Source: Rhizobium sp. CSW-27
GTDB taxonomy: Bacteria > Pseudomonadota > Alphaproteobacteria > Rhizobiales > Rhizobiaceae
Length of the DNA stretch: 41,220 nt
Assembly (NCBI RefSeq): GCF_018760785.1
Contig: NZ_JAHHZO010000023.1
Location: 1 to 41,220 of the forward strand
Reading direction: 5' to 3'
Of this stretch, positions 25,880 through 33,202 are shown one piece after another. Both the position numbers and the translations under genes were made by a program. Below the pieces are notes generated by a model that made no database searches, was not told the DNA's origin, and was given only the letters and a program-made list of their open reading frames with translations. The stretch's first letter is position 1; every line of letters starts with the position of its first letter.

Positions 25880-27313
25880 ATGACGGTCATCGAAAAGGCG
25901 GAGAGATGTCTTCCGCTCGGCCTGCGGATTCGGCTGAAGCCGGTCCTCGGCCGGCTTGACCGCTGGCTGTCGGGCAGCAGCGATGCGGCGCTCGCCCAGC
26001 GCATGGCGCTGACGGCCTTCCTGATCCGCATTGCCAGCGCGGCCATCGCCTTTCTCGCCCAGATCGTCCAGGCCCGTCTGCTCGGCGAGTTCGAATACGG
26101 CATCTTCGCCTTCGTCTGGGTGCTGGTGGTGGTGTTCGGCAATCTCTCCTGCCTCGGCTTCCACACCGCCGTCATCCGTTTCCTGCCGATCCACACCGCG
26201 CATGGCGAGACCGATCTGGTGCGGGGCCTCAACTGGACGGCCCGCCTCTTTGCGCTTCTTGCGGCAAGCCTGCTGGCCGCCATCGGCTTTCTCGTGCTGG
26301 CGCTCTTCGGCGAAATGATCGCCGATTACTGGATGGTTCCGGCCTTCCTCGGTCTGATCACCCTGCCGATGATCGCGCTCGGCGACGTGCTGGACGGCAC
26401 GGCAAGGGCCAATGGCTGGACGATGACGGCACTTGGCCCCACCTTCATCCTGCGTCCGCTGCTGATCCTGGCGCTGATGGTGCTCCTTGTGCGGACCGGC
26501 TCGCCGCACGATGCCACCACGGCCATGACGGCGGCGCTGGCGGCGACTTACCTGACGACGATAATCCAGCACCTGCGCGTCACGCTGCGGCTGAGGCGCG
26601 AACTCGGCCGCGGTCGCCTTCGGCTGGACATGCGCCCCTGGACCCGCTTTGCCCTGCCGTTGTTTCTGGTCGACGGCATCGGCTTCCTGCTGACCAATTC
26701 GGATGTCGTGGTGGTTGGCCTCTACCTGCCGCCGGACCAGGTGGCGATCTATTACGCCGCCGCCAAGACGATCGCGCTGGTGCAGTTCGTCAACTTTTCC
26801 GTCAAGGCGGCAGCCGCCCCCCGCATGTCCGCCATCCTCGCCACCGGCACGGGGCAGGATCTTGCGCTATTCGCCGGTCAGGCGGCGCGCTGGACCTTCT
26901 GGCCCTCGCTCGCCGTCGGGCTCTGCGTGCTGGCGGCCGGTCCGCTGCTGTTGTCGCTGTTCGGCCCGGCGTTTGCCGCCGGCTATCCACTGATGCTGGT
27001 CCTGTTTGCCGGCATCCTGGCCAAGGCGAGCATCGGCCCGGGCGAGGTGCTGCTCAACATGGCCGGACGTCAATCGCTCTGCGTGGCGCTCTATGCGGGC
27101 ATTCTTTCGGTCAATGTGGCGCTGAACATCCTGCTCATCCCCCGCTTCGGCCTGACGGGCGCCGCAGGCGCCACGGCGATTGCCATGGGGGTCGAGGCGC
27201 TGCTGCTGCATGTGGCAGTCCGCCGGACGCTGGGCATCGTGCTGTTTGCCTTCGCCCGGCCGGCCCGCTTTCCATCCCTCACGCCCCTGCGCAAGGAAGA
27301 AGGTTCATGGTAG
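25880..27313 (+). CDS. Wzx-type polysaccharide/oligosaccharide flippase
   Basis: The 477-residue integral membrane protein has about 12-14 hydrophobic helices and the look of the MOP flippase superfamily. Examples are ARLLGEFEYGIFAF in the first loop region and LTNSDVVVVGLYLPPDQVAIYYAAAKT mid-protein (here quoted in part). Such proteins flip lipid-linked sugars across the inner membrane. The start is uncertain: ATG 25880 has no good ribosome site, a GTG at 25838 is also in frame, and the frame is open to 25772. It overlaps the next gene by seven bases, so the two form a unit. The absence of nearby glycosyltransferases means the substrate cannot be guessed. Confidence 0.85.
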   Translation: MTVIEKAERCLPLGLRIRLKPVLGRLDRWLSGSSDAALAQRMALTAFLIRIASAAIAFLAQIVQARLLGEFEYGIFAFVWVLVVVFGNLSCLGFHTAVIRFLPIHTAHGETDLVRGLNWTARLFALLAASLLAAIGFLVLALFGEMIADYWMVPAFLGLITLPMIALGDVLDGTARANGWTMTALGPTFILRPLLILALMVLLVRTGSPHDATTAMTAALAATYLTTIIQHLRVTLRLRRELGRGRLRLDMRPWTRFALPLFLVDGIGFLLTNSDVVVVGLYLPPDQVAIYYAAAKTIALVQFVNFSVKAAAAPRMSAILATGTGQDLALFAGQAARWTFWPSLAVGLCVLAAGPLLLSLFGPAFAAGYPLMLVLFAGILAKASIGPGEVLLNMAGRQSLCVALYAGILSVNVALNILLIPRFGLTGAAGATAIAMGVEALLLHVAVRRTLGIVLFAFARPARFPSLTPLRKEEGSW

Positions 27314-28605
27314 AGCCCCCCTCGCCCGCCCCCTCCCGTTCCGATCCGGCCGTGCGCGCACCGGCGGCGGCGGCCATGGCGGCGCCCCTTCCCGCAGGGC
27401 TTGCGGCGCTTCCGGAGGCATCGCTGTCCATGGCGGTGGGCCGGCCGGGCCGCACGCTGTCGGTCTATCCCGCCGCCATGGGCTATGAACTGCAGAGCGA
27501 GCTGGAATTCCTCTCCAACAGGGCAATGGAGCCCAACATCTTCTTTGCCGCGCGCGTGCTGGCACCCGCCATGCCGCGCATCGAGGATCGTGCGGTGCGC
27601 CTGGCCATCCTGCGCGACCAGAAGGAGGCCTCCGGCCGCATGCGCCTGCTGATGCCGTTTTCGCAGGAACGGCCGGGCCTGGCGCTCGGCGCGCCGATCA
27701 TCCGCGCCTGGGCCAATCCGTTCGGGCCGCTCGGCACGCCGCTTGTCGATGCCGAGGATGCCGCCGAGACGATCGACAACCTGCTCGAGGGGCTCGGGCG
27801 CCGGGAGGCGGCGCTGCCATCCGTTCTCGTCCTGCCGGATCTGCGTCTCGATGGTGGCTTTGCCCGGATGATTCGCGCCGTCGCGCTTTCCCGCAACCTG
27901 CCGGTCATGGTCAGCAGCCGCTATCAGCGCCCGATGCTGCAGAGCCTTCTCGAGGGCGAGGCCTATCTGAAACAGTCGATCTCGGCCCATCACCTGCGCG
28001 AGATGCGCCGCCAGTGGCGCAGGCTCGGCAAGGCAGGCCCGCTAACGCATGCTGTGGCACGCCAGCCGCAGGAGGTCCGCCGGCGCGCAGAGGAGTTTCT
28101 GGCGCTCGAAGCGAAGGGCTGGAAGGGCCGCAAGCGCTCCGCGCTCGTCAGCGACCGCTACCGCGCCGCCTTCGCCCGTGAAGCGATCGGCAACCTGGCC
28201 GAGATCGATGCCGTGCGCATCCATACGCTCGACCTCGACGGCCGGGCAATCGCCTCGCTGATCGTCCTCCTGATGGGGGGCGAGGCCTATACCTGGAAGA
28301 CGGCCTATGACGATGCATACGCCGGCTTCTCGCCCGGCAAGCTGCTGATGATGAAGCTCACCGAGTGGCATCTGGAAGATGCCAACATCACCCGCACCGA
28401 CAGTTGCGCCGTGCCGGACCATCCGGTGATGAGCCGCTTCTGGATGGAGCGGGAAAGCATGGGCACGCTCGTCATCGGCCTGACCGACACTGCCGACCGC
28501 GATACCCGCCAGGTGGCAGCACAACTGCATCTCTACCAGAACACCCGAAGCCTGGCCCGCCGCCTGCGCGAGAAGATCCTCGGCCTGCGAGGCCGGGAGA
28601 CATGA
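27307..28605 (+). CDS. FemAB/BioF2-like acyltransferase (GNAT fold)
   Basis: The 432-residue product carries a BioF2-like acetyltransferase domain at about residues 215-370. Typical segments are LKQSISAHHLREMRRQW, a following EFLALEAKGWKGR and WKTAYDDAYAGFSPG. The last is the conserved end motif of the CelD/FemAB-like group that modifies exopolysaccharides or cell-surface molecules. The N-terminal 45 residues are Pro/Ala-rich and probably disordered. ATG 27307 overlaps the flippase stop and has AAGGAAGAAGG upstream, so translation is coupled. I infer a shared job in surface glycan export and modification. Confidence 0.82.
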   Translation: MVEPPSPAPSRSDPAVRAPAAAAMAAPLPAGLAALPEASLSMAVGRPGRTLSVYPAAMGYELQSELEFLSNRAMEPNIFFAARVLAPAMPRIEDRAVRLAILRDQKEASGRMRLLMPFSQERPGLALGAPIIRAWANPFGPLGTPLVDAEDAAETIDNLLEGLGRREAALPSVLVLPDLRLDGGFARMIRAVALSRNLPVMVSSRYQRPMLQSLLEGEAYLKQSISAHHLREMRRQWRRLGKAGPLTHAVARQPQEVRRRAEEFLALEAKGWKGRKRSALVSDRYRAAFAREAIGNLAEIDAVRIHTLDLDGRAIASLIVLLMGGEAYTWKTAYDDAYAGFSPGKLLMMKLTEWHLEDANITRTDSCAVPDHPVMSRFWMERESMGTLVIGLTDTADRDTRQVAAQLHLYQNTRSLARRLREKILGLRGRET

Positions 28606-28822
28606 GCGCATGTGCCGCTCTGACGTTCCTCCTGCCCTCCTCTTGCCCCTTCTGCGCGCGGCCGGCGGTTAACCGGATGTTTGGCGACCGCTTGCTAAGA
28701 CGCGGTCGGGGCCGGCGCAGACGCGCCCTCAGGCAATGCCCGTCATGACCGGACGAGGCCACCACCGCGCCCCGGATGCCCGCGAATTCGCAGCCCCGGC
28801 TGCCACGGCCAGGAGCAGACAG

Positions 28823-29029
28823 ATGGACCTCATCAGCTTCAAGAACACGCATGACCAGCAGGTCTACATCAACCCGCAGCAGGTGGCCTATGTGACCCGC
28901 TTCGAAGACGCCGTCACCGTGATCGGCCTTGCCATCCCCCACAACGGCAGCCACCTGCAGCTTTACGTGCGCGGCGGCGCCGAGGAAGTCCGCCAGCGGC
29001 TGCTCGGCCATTATCACCGCAACGGGTAA
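28823..29029 (+). CDS. Small conserved hypothetical protein
   Basis: The 68-residue product (starts MDLISFKNTHDQQ) is compact and soluble, alternating predicted beta strands: VYINPQQVAYVTRF, AVTVIGLAIPH and LQLYVRGGAEEV. I do not recognise a named family. ATG 28823 has AGGAG seven bases upstream, which decides the start over in-frame codons back to 28736. It is the last gene that looks core before the accessory region. Confidence 0.7.
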   Translation: MDLISFKNTHDQQVYINPQQVAYVTRFEDAVTVIGLAIPHNGSHLQLYVRGGAEEVRQRLLGHYHRNG

Positions 29030-29062
29030 GGAAGCGTTTCGTCTGCCTTTCGGCGCGCCATC

Positions 29063-29093
29063 GGGGCATCATGTCTGGAAATCGTGGTGCCCC
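29063..29093 (+). terminator. Possible terminator-like hairpin after the 68-residue gene
   Basis: An 11-bp stem with two G-U pairs (GGGGCATCATG with CGTGGTGCCCC, nine-base loop) lies 33 bases after the stop. No T run follows, so it is a weak candidate terminator or another RNA structure. Confidence 0.35.
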
Positions 29094-29286
29094 GTGCCGT
29101 TGTGGAGCACGTTAGTGATTTCAGAGGTTTGAGCACCCCTCACCGGCCCACCGCTGTCCGTTGAATGATCTAGTGTTTCTTCACAGCCTACCGCACCCAT
29201 GATCATCGTCGAGCGCGACTAAAATACGCTTGATTGCATTGTTTTGGGATGCCGCCAAGGGCGGCCGTATGCGGACTGGCGGCTTG

Positions 29287-29717
29287 ATTGCGCATGCGTG
29301 GCTGGCGGGAGTTGCGCCATCTGTGCCGGGCCTTGGCGACGTCAGCGCGTTCGCATTCCGAGGCCAGCAGCGCTTTTTTTATATTTGAAGCCACACCGGC
29401 ACAGAAACCGGGACAGTTCTGCCGGGTCTGCCTTCATATGATGTTCTTCAAGCAGCCGCACCATCAGTTCCGGCATGGTGATATCGGGATGCTTTTCGAC
29501 CGTGCTCACCAGGAAACGTTCAAACGCAACCAGCCGGCCGCCACGAGGCCGCCCCTGTCGGGCCGGTGACAGCGTGCCGTCCGGCTACACGCTGCAGCAA
29601 CTTGACCGCAAAGCTGTTGCTGACGCCGAAGCGGCGCGCTGCAGCTCGACGGGAATGTCCGGCACCAACATAGGCGACGACACGAGAACGAAGATCAGAT
29701 GAATATGATTTGGCCAT
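29287..29717 (-). pseudogene. Broken IS630-family transposase
   Basis: Reading leftward from ATG 29717, the sequence encodes a typical IS630 helix-turn-helix start (SYSSDLRSRVV, then AAARRFGVSNSFAVKLLQR). The frame breaks near 29581, where one extra base precedes DGTLSPARQGRPRGG. The next frame carries ERFLVSTVEKHPDITMPELM and LCRCGFKYKK. At an A7 run (29374-29380) homology passes to a third phase (ALLASECERADVA, ending QPRMRN at about 29287). Such two-phase arrangements at A runs occur in IS630 elements that use programmed frameshifting. After RMRN the catalytic DDE region is missing. The element is therefore dead: one indel plus loss of its 3' half. I could not match a pair of terminal inverted repeats. 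Confidence 0.8.
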
Positions 29718-29821
29718 GAAGCACCTCCTGGCCAAGTGAATTACGATCGCACCCTAATGGGAATCCACAGGTTCCGTGTTCAAGTCCGATGCTCTAGAGT
29801 GTCATTTCGCCCTCAGCCTGA

Positions 29822-29911
29822 ACCGACCCCTATATCGTCATTTACGAGCCGATGCCTTACGGCATCTTAGTCGTTGCCGTCGTGTATGGCCCTCCCTGGC
29901 GATGTGGATAG
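29822..29911 (+). pseudogene. Remnant of a RelE/ParE-type toxin gene (3' end)
   Basis: The plus strand encodes PYIVIYEP and GILVVAVVYG before a TAG at 29909-29911. This resembles the C-terminal strands of ParE toxins (PY-hydrophobic-YE, then a valine-rich strand). The frame is closed by a stop just upstream and no start or antitoxin gene is seen, so only a scrap survives. The rest of 29,736-30,063 holds nothing else I can identify. Confidence 0.42.
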
Positions 29912-30063
29912 CTGGTTGACTTGACCGTTTTCACAGCTTCGCGCGGCCTGGGCCTAGTAAAAGGTGAAGCACAGCATTCGAACGCTTAATGCCGGTTTTC
30001 TGGCATAGCGGAACCGGTCAGCTAAAAAAATGTGATAGCCGTTCTTCTTTTTAACCAAAAAAT

Positions 30064-31017
30064 TCAAGCGGAAAGCTGCCCCGCCACGGGGTAAATGACG
30101 CCATGCGGACGTTTGTAGATTCCGAATGTCAGCAGATCGTATTGATTGCAGAAGCTGTCGATTTCGAAAACGTGCAAATCACCGTTAGCGTCCTGCAGGA
30201 TGCTTTCTCCAACTCCCACTGGTCCCCGCTTGCGTCTAGTCGCATGCCGGATAACCTCGTTATAGGCAGCGGCTCCCGTTACGCCCGGAAAGAACTTTTG
30301 GAAAGCAGCGGATCGAGGGAAGTAAGCCACGCTGTCGGAGCCGGCCTTGAGGCAAACTTCGGGATAATAGGGATGCTTGCTGATAAGGCCGAATGCGGGC
30401 TGAGAGGGGTCTCGCTCGCATACCATCTGCCACAGCGTCGTCGTGAGAGTGTTGCCGTATCTATCCCCAAATGTCTTGATGCTACTCCAGCCGAACGCAA
30501 GATCGCGGGCTTCTCGCGCAAAGCGCTCCCCCATGAATAGCAAATGGCGAGCGCCGAAATTGGCTTCCGCCTCCATTATTTGGTGGCATGTGGGACTAAG
30601 GGTAGTTTCGTTGTCGCCTAGGAGCAGCGACTGGTGCCAGTCGAGCAGGTCATGTGTGATCTCGTGAGCGATGACGAAGCGTCGTTTGAGCTGCTTGACC
30701 TCGTCGTCGATGAAAATCCGCTTGCTCCCTTGCGCCATAAGGATCATGCCCCGGATACCAAATTTCTCTACCACGTCCCGCATACGCGTTGCCGTCGACG
30801 CAATGTCGTTACCCGCCAATCGAGTCCGGTGTGCGATCTCGTCGAGCAGGTTCAAATCCGACTTTCGGTAGTAGGTGAGGTCCAACTTCTGTTGGGCTCT
30901 CACCTCCTCCAGTCGTAGTGGTGGCTTCGGACTGCCCAAGTCACGAAGTAGGCGTGCAACCCGCTCCTTGATCTCTTGGGCCTCGAAGCGGCCGATATCC
31001 GGCTCGACATGGGGCAA
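30064..31017 (-). CDS. ImmA/IrrE-type zinc metallopeptidase
   Basis: The 317-residue product has the HExxH motif as HEITH at residues 118-122 (IAHEITHDLLDW). A downstream MEAEANFGARHLL segment supplies the third zinc ligand, as in the ImmA/IrrE (COG2856) family. Members cut or regulate DNA-binding partners, for example ImmA on the ImmR repressor and IrrE on DdrO. The C-terminal 130 residues are an extra region I do not recognise. The start is TTG 31017, three bases after the stop of the helix-turn-helix gene, with AAAGGA about nine bases upstream. The adjoining helix-turn-helix protein is the obvious candidate substrate. It is the last gene of a four-gene leftward operon divergent from the ubiquitin-like operon. 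Confidence 0.88.
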   Translation of the reverse strand: MPHVEPDIGRFEAQEIKERVARLLRDLGSPKPPLRLEEVRAQQKLDLTYYRKSDLNLLDEIAHRTRLAGNDIASTATRMRDVVEKFGIRGMILMAQGSKRIFIDDEVKQLKRRFVIAHEITHDLLDWHQSLLLGDNETTLSPTCHQIMEAEANFGARHLLFMGERFAREARDLAFGWSSIKTFGDRYGNTLTTTLWQMVCERDPSQPAFGLISKHPYYPEVCLKAGSDSVAYFPRSAAFQKFFPGVTGAAAYNEVIRHATRRKRGPVGVGESILQDANGDLHVFEIDSFCNQYDLLTFGIYKRPHGVIYPVAGQLSA

Positions 31018-31020
31018 GTT

Positions 31021-31542
31021 CTAGTTTCCTTTATCCAAGGTAGATAGGAACTTCACGAAATCGTTCAGTCTTTGCCTCTCCGTCTTAGAAAGGGCGGATA
31101 GATCGTCCGAGCTCGCCGCAAACCGTAATGATTCCTCTGCCACTTTCTCGCTTCTAACAACAGCATCAGCGGTCAAGCTTTGCACAGCCACAGCGGGCAC
31201 ATTGAGATATTCTGCAATCCTGTGAAGCGTCCTCGGCCTCGGCACATACCGAGGATCACTTTCGATGCTTTGAAGTTCTTCTGACTCGACTTTTATCTTA
31301 TCCGCCAATTGTGTGATCGACATCTTGTCCCGGCGCCTGACCTGCAACATCAAAACGTGCAGAACAGGTCGGGCTCGCTCCGGTAATCGTGCTGGATCGG
31401 TAGCGGGGGCCAAGTTGCTCGCGGCATCAATGAAACGATTGAGAGGCCTTGCGTCTCGCAGCGGAAAGCCCGCTTCGGTGTCAATATCTGGGTCGTTCTC
31501 GATACGAAAGCGCAGCCACTCAGGGGTGAAATGCAGCTTCAT
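31021..31542 (-). CDS. Helix-turn-helix (XRE-like) regulator
   Basis: The 173-residue product has an XRE-like helix-turn-helix at about residues 73-118: MSITQLADKIKVESEEL, then the basic RYVPRPRTLHRIAEYLNVP. The N-terminal 60 residues are a separate region, and the C-terminal 40 residues (SKTERQRLNDFVKFLSTL) form a probable helix. By position it is the partner of the ImmA/IrrE peptidase three bases downstream, a pairing well known from ICEBs1 and Deinococcus regulators. It starts 14 bases after the GNAT-like gene. I predict it binds the shared control region at 32,408-32,548; this is inference. Confidence 0.8.
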   Translation of the reverse strand: MKLHFTPEWLRFRIENDPDIDTEAGFPLRDARPLNRFIDAASNLAPATDPARLPERARPVLHVLMLQVRRRDKMSITQLADKIKVESEELQSIESDPRYVPRPRTLHRIAEYLNVPAVAVQSLTADAVVRSEKVAEESLRFAASSDDLSALSKTERQRLNDFVKFLSTLDKGN

Positions 31543-31556
31543 GGTTCAGCTCCTCG

Positions 31557-32204
31557 TTAGTGTTTTCGGGACAAGAAGGTTGCCACCTGGCTAAGGGGGA
31601 GCTCGAAGTATCTGAGCTGCTCGTGCACTCCTTCTTGGTCTACGCCTAAATCAGTCATATTCATCGCATCACGGTAGAACGCTTCGGCCCCAGGCAACGA
31701 GTGGAGTCCGATGCGGCCACCATATTCTTCTTCCAGGCTCAAGCTGACCGCGGTACCAATCATCACGCGCCCCGCGCCCTTATAGACGGGATCGGCAACT
31801 AAAACCGGTCGGTTCCACGGCGCAGTAGCAAGGAGTTCGACATAAATAATGGGCAAGCGCAAATGCTCAGGATGGCGACTGAAGCATTCTTCGCCGCCTT
31901 TCCGAACAATCATTATGGCTTGAGTGCCGCCGCCGCATTCTAGCACGAAGACATCCAGAACGAACGGATTGGTCAGTGCCTCAATGCTCTTCTTACCCCA
32001 TTCCCAATGCGCATCTTCGGCATTAACCTCCATCATGGTTTTGCCGCTCGCCTGCGCTTCCCGTCGACGCATGTCAAATATGGATCGCCATCGTCCCTCC
32101 ACGTGCGCGACATTATCCGTGCTAATGCCCCGGAAAAGGTCGGCCTCTTCGTAGCGCTGGGTGTGTCTATTGAACAGGGCCACCTTACCGATGAGTGACT
32201 TCAT
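31557..32204 (-). CDS. GNAT-like acetyltransferase, partner of a ribbon-helix-helix protein
   Basis: The 215-residue product has GNAT features in its second half: a YVELLATAPWN strand, GAGRVMIGTAVSLSLEEE as the acetyl-CoA loop and helix, and GGRIGLHSLPGAEAFYRD with the Tyr often used as general acid. The N-terminal part, including VEGRWRSIFDMRRREAQ and EDAHWEWGKK, is specific to this group. The start ATG overlaps the stop of the upstream ribbon-helix-helix gene by four bases. A small RHH protein coupled to a GNAT enzyme recalls the AtaR-AtaT/TacA-TacT toxin-antitoxin pairs, though this enzyme is longer and not of the same subfamily by eye. Toxicity is unproven. Confidence 0.7.
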   Translation of the reverse strand: MKSLIGKVALFNRHTQRYEEADLFRGISTDNVAHVEGRWRSIFDMRRREAQASGKTMMEVNAEDAHWEWGKKSIEALTNPFVLDVFVLECGGGTQAIMIVRKGGEECFSRHPEHLRLPIIYVELLATAPWNRPVLVADPVYKGAGRVMIGTAVSLSLEEEYGGRIGLHSLPGAEAFYRDAMNMTDLGVDQEGVHEQLRYFELPLSQVATFLSRKH

Positions 32205-32407
32205 AGGACCATCAACTCGGCCTTTTCGGCTTTATCCGCGCTCTCGATAAAAACCTTGTCGCCGCGAGCCAGCCGCTCATCCACGGACTTGTAGAGTCGA
32301 AGAGCTTGGCGAACCAAGGCTATCTTGGACACACCCTTCTGATCGCACATCGTTTCAAGAGCATCCATTTCCATATCGCTCAAATTGAGCGTCATCGTAC
32401 GTTTCAT
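32201..32407 (-). CDS. Ribbon-helix-helix (CopG/Arc-type) DNA-binding protein
   Basis: The 68-residue product shows the RHH pattern: a beta strand MKRTMTLNLSD, helix MEMDALETMCDQKG and helix VSKIALVRQALRLYKSVDE, then a charged tail ending KAEKAELMVL. RHH dimers insert the paired strand in the major groove and often act as antitoxins that repress their own operon. ATG 32407 has GGAGG five bases upstream, which fixes the start. It heads the leftward operon RHH, GNAT-like, helix-turn-helix, ImmA/IrrE. Confidence 0.85.
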   Translation of the reverse strand: MKRTMTLNLSDMEMDALETMCDQKGVSKIALVRQALRLYKSVDERLARGDKVFIESADKAEKAELMVL

Positions 32408-32432
32408 GTTCGCCTCCGTGCCTTGGGGGTAC

Positions 32433-32461
32433 TCTCTACACAAAAACTGTGGATATGTCAA
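32433..32461 (-). promoter_or_regulatory. Promoter of the leftward RHH operon
   Basis: On the minus strand, TTGACA (32456-32461) is separated by exactly 17 bases from TAGAGA (32433-32438). It lies about 25 bases before the RHH start codon. This is a good vegetative promoter. Confidence 0.6.
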
Positions 32462-32470
32462 ACAGAGAAA

Positions 32471-32514
32471 GGCTATAAAGTAGCCAAAATTTAGCTAGAC
32501 ATAGGCTAAATTTT
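32471..32514. promoter_or_regulatory. Cluster of inverted repeats between the two divergent operons (operator candidate)
   Basis: Two inverted repeats sit back to back: GGCTA-5 bases-TAGCC at 32471-32485, and a perfect 10-bp pair AAAATTTAGC/GCTAAATTTT with a nine-base spacer at 32486-32514. They share a GGCTA/TAGCC core. They lie between the promoter of the RHH operon and the start of the multiubiquitin gene. Candidate binders are the RHH and helix-turn-helix proteins encoded next door. A TATAAA within the first repeat could be a -10 element for the rightward operon but lacks a good -35. Confidence 0.55.
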
Positions 32515-32548
32515 GAGTGAAGCTTATGACGACATGAAAGGAGATCTC

Positions 32549-33202
32549 ATGAGCAGCTACAAAATCGAACTCGACGGACGCGTTTTCGAAACGGCGGACC
32601 CCATCCTCTCGGGCCGCGACATCCGCAGCATCGGCGGCCTTTCGCCGGCAAGCGACTTTGTTCTCATCGAAATCGGCGATGCGACTAGCCGTTCGGTCGG
32701 CTTGGAGGAGCCGATCACGTTGCAAGAGGGCCAAATCGGCCAGTTCCGGTCATTCAGGTCGGATCGATCGTACTCGCTGACGATCAACGAGCGTGGTTTC
32801 GAATGGGGCGCAGAAGATATCTCGGCCTCCGACATTCGAAAGTACGGCGCAATCCCCGAGGACCACGACCTGATACTCGATAGTGATCGGGACCGACCGA
32901 TCGGCGACGACGACGTTGTGCGACTGAAGCCTGCGGGCGTCGAACGTATCACCTCCATTGTGGCACCGAAGGTCCAGATTTTCGTCAATACGCGAGAGCA
33001 TTTCGTACCTAAGGGACGTCAGACTTTCTGGGATATCGTCCGCCTCGCATTCCCTGAGGCGCAGCCACAGGTGAACACCGCCTACACCGTCAGCTACCGC
33101 AAGGGACCGGGCGACCGGCCGGAAGGCACGCTGATTGCCGGCGAGTCTGTGCGCGTCAAGAAAGGGATGCTTTTCAATGTTTCCGAAACTGACAAATCTT
33201 AG
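32549..33202 (+). CDS. Multiubiquitin-domain protein (three ubiquitin-like beta-grasp domains)
   Basis: The 217-residue product is a prokaryotic multi-ubiquitin protein. Three beta-grasp-like units can be seen: about residues 3-70 (YKIELDGRVFETADP), 74-135 (YSLTINERGFEWGAED) and 141-212 (VQIFVNTREHFVPKG, ending GMLFNVSETDKS). The first two share a DI(R)-x-G turn after the second strand. The final unit resembles the conserved C-terminal domain of the family. The chain ends in Asp-Lys-Ser rather than the Gly of conjugated ubiquitins. ATG 32549 has AGGAG five bases upstream, better than two in-frame starts nearby. It overlaps the E1 gene by 26 bases. Comparative genomics by Burroughs, Iyer and Aravind described such Ubl proteins with E1-like partners. 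What it is attached to is unknown. Confidence 0.88.
   Translation: MSSYKIELDGRVFETADPILSGRDIRSIGGLSPASDFVLIEIGDATSRSVGLEEPITLQEGQIGQFRSFRSDRSYSLTINERGFEWGAEDISASDIRKYGAIPEDHDLILDSDRDRPIGDDDVVRLKPAGVERITSIVAPKVQIFVNTREHFVPKGRQTFWDIVRLAFPEAQPQVNTAYTVSYRKGPGDRPEGTLIAGESVRVKKGMLFNVSETDKS

Noticed and set aside
22916..26572. A 1218-codon open frame on the minus strand opposite secA and the flippase gene
   Set aside because: It mirrors the codon bias of GC-rich genes on the other strand, spans a strong terminator and two unrelated genes, and its His/Ala/Arg-rich product resembles no protein family.
29063..29093. tRNA gene as an integration site for the island
   Set aside because: The hairpin there cannot be extended to a cloverleaf, and no tRNA-like T-arm or CCA-end was seen nearby.
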